The notes beneath the pieces were generated by a model. That model saw nothing but the letters and a program-made list of their open reading frames with translations. It did no database searches and had not been told where the DNA came from. A stretch of DNA of 64,000 nucleotides from CAIVAT01 sp964525995 (GTDB taxonomy: Bacteria > Bacteroidota > Bacteroidia > Bacteroidales > FEN-979): contig CAZGIM010000002.1 of assembly GCA_964525995.1 (NCBI GenBank), positions 62,001 through 126,000 of the forward strand. Direction: 5' to 3'. The translations under genes and the position numbers were made by a program. Positions 35,065 to 44,751 of this stretch are shown in pieces. The stretch's first letter is position 1. Every line of letters begins with the position of its first letter.

Positions 35065-36292
35065 ATTTATCAATTATCTTTCGGCCTTTAATCCCGGGAC
35101 ACACCGGGGATTGGCAGAGATCGTTCAGGAAGCGGATCATTTTCTGATCTATGAGGATGGACAACCCATGCTTACTCCGGGTGGCAACCGTTACAGTCAC
35201 CGGTCGGAACGGGTGGTACGGTTGCTTCTCGCCGAAATGATCCTTTCAGAAGAGCAAAACACTAACTCGATCACGGCGCCGCTTTTGTTCGCTTTCCAGC
35301 GGGACATTCTCGAAACCCGTGGCGATCCGTTTACTGATCAATGGGAACAACTGATCCGGGACGATCCTTTCGTCAGGCTGAAAACAACCGGGAAAACAGG
35401 GATTTCGCCATTCTCAACGGATGATCCCCTGTTCAATTTCTCCTTTATCACCGTCACTTCACTGGTCCGTAATATCAATGACATGGTCAATACGCTGATC
35501 CGTGAACAGGATCTGCAGGAATCGGACCTCCATCCTTTCACCGAGCTGCTGCAGCACCAGTATCTGTCGCTCGATCATGTCGACCAGTGTGTTGTTCAGG
35601 CTTTTTCAGAAAAGCACCAGTCAGGACTTGTGCTTCCGATGGGGCTGACACTCGGGTTGCTGTCGCCCCTCGAATACGTGCACGGGCTGATCTCGTTGAA
35701 GATGCAGCCGGAGACCCGTGCGAACGAAATTATTTGCGACCTTATCCACGGCCTCGATTATCTGGCCTGCGTGAAAAGCGGGATGCAGCGGCTGTCGCGA
35801 CTCGATGACCTGATTGCAGCTGGTGAGAGCGATATTCTCGAGTTTAAATCGACGCTTCGTTGGGACATCCGGGCGGGGAAGACCAGTCAGTCCATTGAGC
35901 GGGCCTGCCTGAAGACCATCTCGGCATTCCTGAACACCAACGGCGGGACCCTGCTCATCGGGGTCAGGGACGACGGGACCATCGAGGGAATCGAATCCGA
36001 CAAGTTTGTCAACGAAGATAAGTTTCTCTTGCACCTGTGGACCCTCATCCGGACCTGCCTGGGTCGCGATGTAAGCCTGTCGGTCCGTACCAGCCTGGAG
36101 AAGATTTCCGATAAAACCATCTGCAGGGTTACCTGTATCCGGAACAGCCGGCCTGTTTTCCTGCGGCAACCGGGTTTCCCCGAAGAATTCTATATCAGGG
36201 TCGGCCCTTCAAGCAACGCCATGGACATCAGCGAGGCGCTCCGTTATATCGCGGATCACTTCAACGCTGCTGGTGAAGAACCAGCCGGGTGA
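35057..36292 (+). CDS. AlbA_2 (Schlafen-like) domain protein with unknown N-terminal domain
   Basis: 411 residues. The last 155 residues (from about 256) are an AlbA_2 domain: ESDILEFKSTLRW, FLNTNGGTLLIGVRDDGTIEGI and the closing FYIRVGPSSNAMDISEAL. This domain occurs in putative nucleic-acid-binding or ATP-binding regulators and in Schlafen-type nucleases. The first 250 residues are mostly helical and were not recognised. The start overlaps tag by eight bases, so the two are coupled, suggesting a role linked to DNA repair or stress. Confidence 0.75.
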   Translation: MGEFINYLSAFNPGTHRGLAEIVQEADHFLIYEDGQPMLTPGGNRYSHRSERVVRLLLAEMILSEEQNTNSITAPLLFAFQRDILETRGDPFTDQWEQLIRDDPFVRLKTTGKTGISPFSTDDPLFNFSFITVTSLVRNINDMVNTLIREQDLQESDLHPFTELLQHQYLSLDHVDQCVVQAFSEKHQSGLVLPMGLTLGLLSPLEYVHGLISLKMQPETRANEIICDLIHGLDYLACVKSGMQRLSRLDDLIAAGESDILEFKSTLRWDIRAGKTSQSIERACLKTISAFLNTNGGTLLIGVRDDGTIEGIESDKFVNEDKFLLHLWTLIRTCLGRDVSLSVRTSLEKISDKTICRVTCIRNSRPVFLRQPGFPEEFYIRVGPSSNAMDISEALRYIADHFNAAGEEPAG

Positions 36293-36379
36293 ATTTCCGG
36301 AAATCACAGGATTTCTCCCGAAGGTTTACGTGGTGAATTTTAAGGGATGAAAAACCGGGGATAACGCTCCGGAAAGGTA

Positions 36380-37012
36380 TCAATATGGATTGTATAACCC
36401 GTTGCCAAATCCGTTAAATCCCGTTTCAAACGGGTTTTGATATCCTGAATAGGGGTATCCCGGTCCTGTATCACGACTGTACCGGAAGCCGGCCTGAATA
36501 AAAAATCCTTTCCCGATGCGGTAATCTACGTTGAAATTAACACCCTGGGCGTTGTTTTTGGGGATGGGAAGGAAGGGATTGAACGGGAGTGGATCCTGGC
36601 TGAGGGGGATCTGTTTGAAGGCCGAACCACTGATTCGTAACCTGTCGTTGACCGTCCATAAGCCATTCACGAAGATCGTTGCGGTTGAAAAATTTGTGAA
36701 AGAACCGGCATCCGGGATCTCAGACCGGTACGATTGTGCAACAAAAAAACTGGTATTGGCAATACGCAGCCCGCCTCCCAGTATGAGATTCCTACCGACC
36801 TTGTAAGAAACACGTGGTGCGATCCAAGAGGTGACTCCGGTGCCGTATCCCGAAAACGAGGCAACCTGGGTGCCCAGGCTGAGCCCGTAGTCGAATGGAC
36901 TCCGCTTCTGAATAGCGCTATCCGGTGAACCCGTGAAACCGGAGGATACATCCTGTGCAGAGGCGTTCAGGAATAACAGGAGTAGCGGAAGAAAAAAAAT
37001 CTGGTATTTCAT
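36380..37012 (-). CDS. small outer-membrane beta-barrel-like protein
   Basis: 210 residues starting MKYQIFFLPLLLLFLNASAQ, a clear signal peptide. The mature part has alternating strands ending in aromatic or hydrophobic residues (APRVSYKVGRNLILGGGLRI, VNFNVDYRIGKGFFIQAGFRY) and a glycine/tyrosine-rich end. It looks like a small porin-like barrel; no named family was recognised. The ATG at 37012 is preferred to one 14 codons upstream because the signal peptide starts there. Confidence 0.65.
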   Translation of the reverse strand: MKYQIFFLPLLLLFLNASAQDVSSGFTGSPDSAIQKRSPFDYGLSLGTQVASFSGYGTGVTSWIAPRVSYKVGRNLILGGGLRIANTSFFVAQSYRSEIPDAGSFTNFSTATIFVNGLWTVNDRLRISGSAFKQIPLSQDPLPFNPFLPIPKNNAQGVNFNVDYRIGKGFFIQAGFRYSRDTGPGYPYSGYQNPFETGFNGFGNGLYNPY

Positions 37013-37098
37013 GAAAGATACCCGGTCTGTGATATTTGATGTAAAGATAATCATAACGCGGAGAAGCTGTTTTTATTTGTACCGGAAGGAACAGTATT

Positions 37099-37770
37099 TC
37101 ATTGTTTGCAGGATTGTTCTGATTCGGTATTACCAGTCGGTGGTTCGGAGCTCAGAAAGCGCACGTGGTTCTCAGTGATTTCCATCCGGATCATTTTCAG
37201 GAGAATAAATTTTACCAGGATGGTTTCGGCGCGCCGGGCTGAAATCCCTGCAAGGCTGGCAAAATCAGGTTGAGTGATTGATGGGTGTTCCTCGAGGTAG
37301 GCGAGCAGCCACTTCTCGGGTTCGGTGAATTTCAGAAAAACGCCCCGGGGTTTGTTCTCTTCCTTCCAGACCCGCAACAGGATCCTGTTTACGATGAAAT
37401 TCTGATCTGCCAGGCGGTGATAGGCTTTCCATGCGCCATCCTGCTGTTGCGCAAAATGCGGACGGCTTGCGCTTCTCGGAACCGTCACCTCGAGCACAGT
37501 TTTCTTGTTAAGGTTCCATTCTTTAACCGTGAAGTGAACAGGCGGATTACAGTAAAGCTTCGCAGCGGCTTCGACCATGTAATACTCTTCCTCACTCCGG
37601 ATCCCGGCGATGCTCCCGTTATCTTTAATCCCGATCAGAAGCCGCCCGCCATCGGTGTTCGCAAATGCAACGAGTGTGCGGGCGATTTTATGAGAGTCGG
37701 CGACCTCGAACTTGAAGTCGAGTTGTTGATGTTCGCCCTCTTCGATCAGCCGGGTGATGTGGTGGTGCAT
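37099..37770 (-). CDS. AlbA_2 domain putative transcriptional regulator
   Basis: 223 residues. The N-terminal AlbA_2 domain has EHQQLDFKFEV and FANTDGGRLLIGIKDNGSIAGI. A C-terminal winged-helix-like part (AYLEEHPSITQPDFASLAGISARRAETI, shown here in parts) suggests DNA binding. The ATG overlaps the pyrI stop codon by one base (TAATG), so it is translated from the pyrBI transcript. A second AlbA_2 gene lies 800 bases away on the other strand. Confidence 0.78.
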   Translation of the reverse strand: MHHHITRLIEEGEHQQLDFKFEVADSHKIARTLVAFANTDGGRLLIGIKDNGSIAGIRSEEEYYMVEAAAKLYCNPPVHFTVKEWNLNKKTVLEVTVPRSASRPHFAQQQDGAWKAYHRLADQNFIVNRILLRVWKEENKPRGVFLKFTEPEKWLLAYLEEHPSITQPDFASLAGISARRAETILVKFILLKMIRMEITENHVRFLSSEPPTGNTESEQSCKQ

Positions 37771-38237
37771 TACCGGAATGTGATGTTATCGCGGGCGGTG
37801 ATCTTTTCGCAATAATGACATCGCAGTTTCAGCTCTTTTTTATCGATGACCGTGAACCGGGTGGGAACCTCTTCGTGATTGGTAATACAGTTGGGGTTGA
37901 AGCATTTCACAATGTTATCGGTACGGTCGGGGATCTCAACCTTCTTTTTCTCGACGACCTCGAAGTTCTTGATCACGATAAGCGTGGCAGATGGCGCCGC
38001 CAAAGATATTTTATTGATCTCATCGCTCTTGAAAAACTTGTTACTCACCTTGATGATCCCTTTTTTGCCCATTTTCCGGCTGTCGAGGTAACTCCCGATC
38101 AGAACCTGGTTGTTATACTTTTCCAGATTTAAAATTTTGATGACCTGATAGACATTTTCTGCAGGGATATGGTCGATTACCGTGCCATTTTCGATGGCCG
38201 ATACTTTAAGTTCTTTTCTTGATTCTTCTTTTTCCAT
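37770..38237 (-). CDS. pyrI: aspartate carbamoyltransferase regulatory chain
   Basis: Nucleotide-binding subunit that gives allosteric control of pyrimidine synthesis. 155 residues from ATG 38237 (MEKEESRKELKVSAIENGTV...). The zinc domain holds four cysteines in CFNPNC ... CHYC. The open frame runs 70 codons further upstream into pyrB, but that part has no similarity to PyrI. It starts 16 bases after the pyrB stop. Confidence 0.96.
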   Translation of the reverse strand: MEKEESRKELKVSAIENGTVIDHIPAENVYQVIKILNLEKYNNQVLIGSYLDSRKMGKKGIIKVSNKFFKSDEINKISLAAPSATLIVIKNFEVVEKKKVEIPDRTDNIVKCFNPNCITNHEEVPTRFTVIDKKELKLRCHYCEKITARDNITFR

Positions 38238-38253
38238 AATTTGGGAATGTTTA

Positions 38254-39165
38254 TTATTCAACAACACCGAGAATTGATGCGAGCAGTGCCTGGCGGACGA
38301 ATACGCCGTTGAGCGCCTGGGTGAAATAGTATGCCTGCGGATTGGTATCGACGTCGGTGGTAATCTCATTGACTCTTGGCAGCGGGTGCATGATCCGCAA
38401 GTTGGATTTACTTCCCTCCAGCATGTAATTTCGCAGGATATAGGCATTTTTTACCTTCTCGTACTCCATGGGATCGGAGAAGCGTTCCTTTTGAATCCGG
38501 GTCATGTACAGGACATCGACTTTTGAGATCACCTCCTGCAATTCGGTGTACTGGTAATAGGCAAGATTCCGGTCTTTGATGTGCATCTTCACGGAGCTGG
38601 GCAGTTTCAGTTCCTGAGGCGAGACCAGATGGAAGGTTGTGTTGTAGTTGCAGAGTGCGATAACAAGAGAGTGTACGGTTCGTCCGTATTTCAAGTCGCC
38701 GACGAAGGCGACGTTCAGTTTATCAAGCGAGCCCTGTGTTTTGCGGATAGAGTAAAGGTCGAGCAACGTCTGGGTGGGATGCTGGTTAGCCCCGTCGCCT
38801 GCATTGATAACGGGAACCTTGGCCACTTCGCTGGCAAAGCGGGCGCTTCCCTCGCGCGGGTGGCGCATCACGATGAGGTCGCAGTAGTTGCTTACGGTAA
38901 GGATGGTGTCGCGGAGCGATTCTCCTTTCTGTGTACTGGAGCTGCTGGAATCGGAAAAACCGATAACGCGGGCTCCCAGGCGGGTTGCGGCGCTTTCAAA
39001 ACTCAGCCTGGTGCGGGTGGAAGGCTCAAAAAACAGGGTCGCTACCACATAATCTTCCAGGATCCTTTGTTTCGGATGCTTTTCAAAGGCGCTGGCTAAA
39101 TCCAGAATCCTGATATGTTCTTCGCGGTTGAAATCGTTGATGGAAACTAAGCTTTTATTTTTCAT
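38254..39165 (-). CDS. pyrB: aspartate carbamoyltransferase catalytic chain
   Basis: Condenses carbamoyl phosphate with aspartate in pyrimidine synthesis. Carbamoyl-phosphate site STRTR at 49-53, the mobile loop lysine in SSSTQKGES (about residue 80), HPTQTLLD, and HPLPRVNEI near the C-terminus are all present. 303 residues, normal. Forms an operon with pyrI and the AlbA_2 gene. Confidence 0.98.
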   Translation of the reverse strand: MKNKSLVSINDFNREEHIRILDLASAFEKHPKQRILEDYVVATLFFEPSTRTRLSFESAATRLGARVIGFSDSSSSSTQKGESLRDTILTVSNYCDLIVMRHPREGSARFASEVAKVPVINAGDGANQHPTQTLLDLYSIRKTQGSLDKLNVAFVGDLKYGRTVHSLVIALCNYNTTFHLVSPQELKLPSSVKMHIKDRNLAYYQYTELQEVISKVDVLYMTRIQKERFSDPMEYEKVKNAYILRNYMLEGSKSNLRIMHPLPRVNEITTDVDTNPQAYYFTQALNGVFVRQALLASILGVVE

Positions 39166-39294
39166 TTGTAATATTTTTTTTTCAATGGTACCATGGATAA
39201 TCCGTTATAAATCTTCACCATTTAACCGAATGGTGCGCTCCGGGATTTTACGTTGGCATGAAGGGTCAACATGAGTTTTCGTATAAACAAATAT

Positions 39295-39323
39295 AAAAAA
39301 AAATCCCGGGCGGGCCGGGATTT
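39295..39323 (-). terminator. Rho-independent terminator of the GTPase gene
   Basis: Minus strand: a nine-base-pair stem AAATCCCGG/CCGGGATTT with a five-base loop, followed by T residues, six bases after the stop of the gene at 39329. Confidence 0.85.
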
Positions 39324-39328
39324 TCAGG

Positions 39329-40666
39329 TTATTTAATTTTGTGTTTTTTCAGGAAACCTTTGATGATCTCATCGAGGTCGGGTTTGCCGATCTCCTGAAG
39401 GTCATAGTAAACCCGGGTATTGGGTTTTTTAATTTTCACAATGCGGTTCAGGTCGATCGGAGTTGCGATGACCACTGAATCGCATTTAACTTTATTAATG
39501 GTTGCTTCGAGGTCTTTTACCTGCTGGTCGCCATATCCCATGGCAGGCAGGAGTTGTCCGATGTTCGGATAAATACGGAACGTTTCAGCAAGTTTTCCGA
39601 CAACGTAGGGACGGGGGTCAACCAGTTCGGCAGCGCCGTATTTCTGAGCGGCAACGATGCCGGCTCCGATCTTCATCTCCCCGTGGGTAAGGGTGGGACC
39701 ATCTTCAATAACAAGCACATTTTTACCACGGATCACCGATTCATCATCCACGCGAATGGGAGATGCACCGTCGACCACGATGGCTTTTGGATTGATCTTC
39801 TGAATGTTGTCACGAACGGTCTTGATGTGCTCGGGATAAGCCGAATCGATTTTGTTCAATACAACTACATCGGCAATTCTGATGTTTACTTCACCCGGAT
39901 AGTAGGATATTTCGGCTCCCGGACGATGCGGGTCGGCAACTGTGACCATCAAATCCGGCTTGTAGAATGGAAAATCGTTGTTCCCACCATCCCATAAAAT
40001 AACATCACAACCTTTCGGATCCTTCTCGGCAGCCCGCAGAATGGCCTCGTAGTCAACACCCGAGTAAATAACATTGCCACGGACGACGTGGGGTTCGTAC
40101 TCCTCCATCTCTTCGATGGTGCACTTGTGTTTTTCCAAATCCTTGACGGTGGCAAAACGCTGAACCTTTTGTGCTACAAGGTCGCCATACGGCATCGGAT
40201 GGCGGATGGCAACGACTTTCAAACCTTTGGCCATCAGGATCTCGATGATCCGGCGGGAGGTCTGGCTCTTGCCGCAACCGGTGCGGGTAGCGCCAACGGC
40301 AATCACCGGCTTCGTGCTCTTGATCATGGTATCCTTGGGACCCAGCAGCATAAAGTTGGCACCCGCTGCGTTGACAATGGAGCTAATATTCATGACCCTT
40401 GGATAGGGTACGTCGCTGTAAGCAAAATTACAGATTTCCACGTTGAACTTCCGGATCAGCGCCGGAAGTTCTGCTTCGGCATAGATGGGGATACCTTTGG
40501 GATAAAGTTTTCCCGCAAGAGCTGCGGGATATTTTCGTCCATCAATGTCCGGAATCTGCGCTGCAGTAAACGCCACCACGTTAAAGTTCGCATTGTCGCG
40601 ATAATAGGTGTTGAAATTGTGAAAATCTCTTCCGGCAGCACCAATAATAATTACATTCTTTTTCAT
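39329..40666 (-). CDS. GTPase resembling cyclic 2,3-diphosphoglycerate synthetase
   Basis: 445 residues, cytoplasmic. N-terminal Rossmann-like part (KKNVIIIGAAGRDFHNFN), then a P-loop GATRTGCGKS at 125-134, VADPHRPGAE, VVLNKIDSA (NKxD-like G4 motif) and GPTLTHGEM. This matches proteins annotated as cyclic 2,3-diphosphoglycerate synthetase, first studied in methanogens where the product is a thermolyte. In Bacteroidota the true substrate is not established. Single gene with its own terminator. Confidence 0.65.
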   Translation of the reverse strand: MKKNVIIIGAAGRDFHNFNTYYRDNANFNVVAFTAAQIPDIDGRKYPAALAGKLYPKGIPIYAEAELPALIRKFNVEICNFAYSDVPYPRVMNISSIVNAAGANFMLLGPKDTMIKSTKPVIAVGATRTGCGKSQTSRRIIEILMAKGLKVVAIRHPMPYGDLVAQKVQRFATVKDLEKHKCTIEEMEEYEPHVVRGNVIYSGVDYEAILRAAEKDPKGCDVILWDGGNNDFPFYKPDLMVTVADPHRPGAEISYYPGEVNIRIADVVVLNKIDSAYPEHIKTVRDNIQKINPKAIVVDGASPIRVDDESVIRGKNVLVIEDGPTLTHGEMKIGAGIVAAQKYGAAELVDPRPYVVGKLAETFRIYPNIGQLLPAMGYGDQQVKDLEATINKVKCDSVVIATPIDLNRIVKIKKPNTRVYYDLQEIGKPDLDEIIKGFLKKHKIK

Positions 40667-40827
40667 GCCTACCTTGTTTTTAGAGTTTGATGTTTATAAT
40701 TTGGTTTTGTGTTAATAATCAGGAACAATGATTTGCAAACTTACTCAGTTTTTACTACATGGCAAAATCCGATGAAAAATTAGAAATGGTTTGCACCGGA
40801 GATCATGATTGTTTGGTCCATTGTAAA

Positions 40828-40835
40828 TACCTTTG
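40828..40835 (+). promoter_or_regulatory. -7 box of argS
   Basis: TACCTTTG ends 20 bases before ATG 40856 and 8 before ATG 40844. Transcription starting about six bases on would leave almost no leader for 40844, which favours 40856. Confidence 0.5.
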
Positions 40836-40855
40836 TAGCCAAAATGGAAATTCTA

Positions 40856-42646
40856 ATGATCGAGCAGAAAATTGCGCAGGAGGTATGCAACGCAGTTTAC
40901 CGGTTGTACGGAGGTGTTGTCGGACCGGAGACCATCAGCCTTGAAAAAACCAAAAGGGAGATTGAAGGCGATTATACCATCGTGGTGTTTCCCTTGCTGA
41001 AAATTTCCAGAAAATCACCTGAAATAACAGCAAAAGAACTCGGAACCGCGTTGATTCAAAGCATGCCGGAGATTCAATCGTTCGGGGTTATCAAAGGATT
41101 TCTGAACCTGATACTCACCGACAACTTCTGGATTGATTTTCTTCAAAGCCAACATATAAATAAGGAATACGGTCGTATTGATGAAAGAGATGAGGCGCCG
41201 ACAGTGGTGGAGTTTTCAAGCCCGAATACCAACAAACCGCTTCATCTGGGTCATATCCGAAACAATTTGCTGGGTCATGCCGTGTCAGAAATCCTGAAAG
41301 CCAACGGCCATAAGGTTTTTAAGGTTAACCTGGTGAACGACCGCGGCATCCACATCTGCAAATCCATGCTGGCATATCAGCAGTGGGGAGATGGCGAAAC
41401 CCCCGGTTCGTCGGGATGGAAGGGCGATCACCTGGTAGGCAAATACTATGTTTTGTTCGACCGCCATTACAAAGAAGAGGTAAAGCAGTTGATTTCGGAG
41501 GGGATGACCGAGGAGGAAGCGTTGCGCAAGGCACCACTGATCTTGCAAGCCCAGGAGTTATTGAGACTCTGGGAATCAAAGGATCCGGCTACGATTGATC
41601 TCTGGAGGAAAATGAACGGTTGGACCTACGAAGGATTTGAACGGACTTACCAGCGATTAGGCATTGAATTCGACCGGATTTATTATGAAAGCGAAACTTA
41701 CCTGTATGGCCGGGAACTGGTGTTGGAGGGGGTGAAGAAGGGAGTCTTAGCGCAACGGGAGGATGGAAGCATCTGGGCCGATCTGAGAGATGAGGGGTTG
41801 GATGAAAAGCTGCTGCTTCGTTCCGACGGCACCTCCGTTTACATGACCCAGGATCTTGGAACGGCCCGCCTGCGGTTCGACGATTTTTCTCCTTCTGAAA
41901 TGATATATGTAGTGGGGAATGAACAGAATTATCATTTTGATGTACTGAAACGGATCCTGAAAAAACTCGGTCAACCGTTTGCCGATCATATTCATCACCT
42001 TTCATACGGGATGGTGGAGTTGCCGCACGGAAAAATGAAATCGCGCGAAGGGACTGTTGTCGATGCCGATGATCTGATGGAGGAGATGTATCAGACGGCC
42101 GAAAGGACCACCCGTGAATTAGGTAAAGCCGATGCATTTTCGGCCGAAGAGGCGGAAAAACTATTCGAAACGGTTGGGATGGGTGCGCTGAAATATTTCA
42201 TCCTGAAGGTCGATCCCCGTAAAAACATGCTCTTCGATCCCGTCGAATCGATCGATTTCAATGGGAATACCGGCCCCTTCATTCAATATACCCATGCCCG
42301 CATCCGGTCGTTGCTTTCAAAAGCGGTTGCGTCCGGTCACGACTTGGACAAACTCCGGTTAAATGGCAAAGCTATCCTGTTAAACCCGGAAAAAGAGATG
42401 ATTCTGAAGCTTTACCAGTTCCCCCAGTTCATCCGGGATGCTGCGCAGGAGCTGAGCCCGGCTATTCTTGTTAACTATATTTATGATCTTGCCAAGGGAT
42501 TCAACCAGTTTTACCAGGAGATACCCATCCTTAAAGAGGAGGATCCGGACAAGGTGGCGATCAGGCTCGCCATCTCGGTCTTCACGGGCGATATTATCAG
42601 CCGTTCGATGAATATCCTTGGCATCCGGGTTCCTCAAAGGATGTAA
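40856..42646 (+). CDS. argS: arginyl-tRNA synthetase
   Basis: Class I aminoacyl-tRNA synthetase, 596 residues. The HIGH motif is HLGH in SSPNTNKPLHLGHIRNN; the KMSKS equivalent is GKMKSREG, as in other ArgS enzymes. The C-terminal DALR anticodon-binding domain begins about residue 480. ATG 40856 (MIEQKIAQE) matches the usual N-terminus; the open frame extends to 40805 and an ATG at 40844 is an alternative. Confidence 0.96.
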   Translation: MIEQKIAQEVCNAVYRLYGGVVGPETISLEKTKREIEGDYTIVVFPLLKISRKSPEITAKELGTALIQSMPEIQSFGVIKGFLNLILTDNFWIDFLQSQHINKEYGRIDERDEAPTVVEFSSPNTNKPLHLGHIRNNLLGHAVSEILKANGHKVFKVNLVNDRGIHICKSMLAYQQWGDGETPGSSGWKGDHLVGKYYVLFDRHYKEEVKQLISEGMTEEEALRKAPLILQAQELLRLWESKDPATIDLWRKMNGWTYEGFERTYQRLGIEFDRIYYESETYLYGRELVLEGVKKGVLAQREDGSIWADLRDEGLDEKLLLRSDGTSVYMTQDLGTARLRFDDFSPSEMIYVVGNEQNYHFDVLKRILKKLGQPFADHIHHLSYGMVELPHGKMKSREGTVVDADDLMEEMYQTAERTTRELGKADAFSAEEAEKLFETVGMGALKYFILKVDPRKNMLFDPVESIDFNGNTGPFIQYTHARIRSLLSKAVASGHDLDKLRLNGKAILLNPEKEMILKLYQFPQFIRDAAQELSPAILVNYIYDLAKGFNQFYQEIPILKEEDPDKVAIRLAISVFTGDIISRSMNILGIRVPQRM

Positions 42647-42665
42647 TCAGCTTATGAGAAAAAAA

Positions 42666-42698
42666 AGAGGGCGACTTTTCGGGCCGCCCTCTTTTTTT
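42666..42698. terminator. bidirectional terminator between argS and a T9SS gene
   Basis: Stem AGAGGGCG/CGCCCTCT (42666-42673, 42685-42692) with an A run before and a T run after, so it can end transcripts from both converging genes. Confidence 0.88.
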
Positions 42699-42710
42699 GT
42701 ACATCAACGG

Positions 42711-44561
42711 TTAGTTCTTGATGAACTTGATGTTTGAGGTTCCATTGTTGGTTTCAACTTTTACAAAATAGACACCCTGAGCGAAGCTGCTAACATCGAT
42801 GCTCGAATTGATGCCCTGGTACAGGATCATTCCTCTTGCATCGGTGATCGTAACATTCTTAACGGTGCTGTTAGTGGTTACATTGAGTTTACTCTTGGAT
42901 GGATTCGGGTAAACCATGACTGCAACTTTTTCAACTTCGCCAATGCCAACACCAACTACATCGAGGGTAACGGGAGCATCCAAAACCGGAGTTTCCGGGT
43001 CGTTGCTCAGGAGCTTCATGGTTGCGTGGTATTGTCCGATGGCAAGACCAGCAGCGTTGTAAGTAAGGAGAAGGTCATCAGATTCTGCGGGTGGAACGGT
43101 TCCTGACATGGGAGCGACGGTAAGCCAATGAGGAGCAACATTACCATTAAGGTTAGCGCGGATGTTCCAGTTGTAGTCGAGGCCCGGTGAAAGGTGCGAC
43201 CAGCCTACCCCGGTACTCAGGAAATCACCATTCGGATTTGCAGGACCAGCATCGGTTCCGGGGATATAGATACCAGCATCGGTTTGGGTGAACTGGTATC
43301 CTACCCAGATGTCTTCGCCGGTGATCTTGACCGGGGTTGTCAAGGTGATGGTTTCCCAATTCATACCCATCGGGGTAAAGGTTTGTTCGTAAAGAATCGG
43401 GCCGGGTTCATAGGTATTTCCCATTCCGTAAATCTTGAGGGTCATGAGATTGGTTGCCGGTGGTGCATTGAGTTCATTTACGTAGACTTCAACAGAAGTG
43501 AGGTCCAATCCTGCATAGGGAAGGGTCATGGCATTCGGGAACCGCGCTGCAACGGTTACCGTTACCGGAGGAGTATTCCATCCGACAGCTGAATTGTTGT
43601 CGCCATCGTAATGTAATTGGGCGCTTGCGTCGGAGATCGGAGCGGGTGTGATCCCGTTGCTCTGGGCGACCGAAATATTTGAGAGGGCTTTCTTTACGCT
43701 GTAACCATTTTCCTTGGGCTGTACAATGCCGTTTTTAAGAGCATCGAGATCGTAAACAACGTTTACATCATAGGTAAGATCTGATAATCCTGTGTTGGAA
43801 ACTGTCATATCTCTTGTGGTGGTACCGTCAACCAGCCAGGCAGATGACGAAGTGGGTGTAATCCCGATAATAGGATCGTTGCCACTTTCAAGTTCTGCAA
43901 TATAGACATCATCGATGAAATAACCGGGAGTCTCACCAGTTCCGCTTTTTTCACCGGCAAAGAAGTCAACGCCACCAAGCTGCAATGTTCCGCCGGGATT
44001 CTGTGCCTCATTGCTAAAGGGCCAGGTTTGAAGCAGGTTTCCGTTAATGTATAATTTGATCTCGTCGGCATCCAGATCGATCTCATGTTTGCATTGGAAC
44101 CAGGTATCTTTAGGATAGGTTCCTGGAATTGTATTGCCACCTTCCACAAGTTCAATACTTCCGCTTGTTCTGAAATAGATTTCAAAGGCCCATTCGATAC
44201 CAGGCGACTGGAAATGCTGGAAATTGTAATACCCGCATTTGCCGGTTTCAACGTACATATACCAGGTCACCTCATATTTACCGGATACTTTGTTACCTAA
44301 TTTCAAAATGCAATCGGACTGACCGCCGGTTTTATCCGCAGAACCTGAATTTGGCGCTGAGTGGGAGAATGTTGTTAAAATCTGAATATCCTCACCGCTG
44401 CCGGGAAGGTTCGACCAGGTGGTCCACCATGTAGGATTGTCAACCGCGAGGAAACTATTGGCAGGATAGGAATCAAGGTTATCCTCATAAAGGATTGTTT
44501 GGGAAAATCCCATTCCGCCCCACAGGAACAGCAGGACGCAAAAAAGTACAAGTTTCTTCAT
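42711..44561 (-). CDS. T9SS type A cargo protein
   Basis: 616 residues with signal peptide (MKKLVLFCVLLFLWGGMGFS). The N-terminal 200 residues look like a concanavalin/LamG-type sandwich (YYNFQHFQSPGIEWAFEIYF, NLLQTWPFSNEA, FIDDVYIAELE). A middle part holds Ig-like strands (TVSNTGLSDLTYDVN, LLLTYNAAGLAIGQYHATM). The last 75 residues are a type A sorting domain (VMVYPNPSKSKLNV ... ARGMILYQG ... GVYFVKVE). Probably a secreted surface protein; substrate or ligand unknown. Confidence 0.88.
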   Translation of the reverse strand: MKKLVLFCVLLFLWGGMGFSQTILYEDNLDSYPANSFLAVDNPTWWTTWSNLPGSGEDIQILTTFSHSAPNSGSADKTGGQSDCILKLGNKVSGKYEVTWYMYVETGKCGYYNFQHFQSPGIEWAFEIYFRTSGSIELVEGGNTIPGTYPKDTWFQCKHEIDLDADEIKLYINGNLLQTWPFSNEAQNPGGTLQLGGVDFFAGEKSGTGETPGYFIDDVYIAELESGNDPIIGITPTSSSAWLVDGTTTRDMTVSNTGLSDLTYDVNVVYDLDALKNGIVQPKENGYSVKKALSNISVAQSNGITPAPISDASAQLHYDGDNNSAVGWNTPPVTVTVAARFPNAMTLPYAGLDLTSVEVYVNELNAPPATNLMTLKIYGMGNTYEPGPILYEQTFTPMGMNWETITLTTPVKITGEDIWVGYQFTQTDAGIYIPGTDAGPANPNGDFLSTGVGWSHLSPGLDYNWNIRANLNGNVAPHWLTVAPMSGTVPPAESDDLLLTYNAAGLAIGQYHATMKLLSNDPETPVLDAPVTLDVVGVGIGEVEKVAVMVYPNPSKSKLNVTTNSTVKNVTITDARGMILYQGINSSIDVSSFAQGVYFVKVETNNGTSNIKFIKN

Positions 44562-44751
44562 TGTTTTTGGTTTAAGTGAATAACTAAGTTGTTAGCACAA
44601 AAATAATCATTTTTACGATCAACGTGATAATTCTTTTAAAAAATTGTTCCATTATTAGATTTGATTTTCTGTTTCAGTCTGTTATGAATGGGGGGAGGAT
44701 ACTTTTCGGAATGAAAAATTAGGTACCTTCGCAAAAAAATTCTGAGATTCA

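Noticed and set aside
34459..35073. 204-residue frame antisense to tag
   Set aside because: Shadow of a clearly conserved gene; no family pattern.
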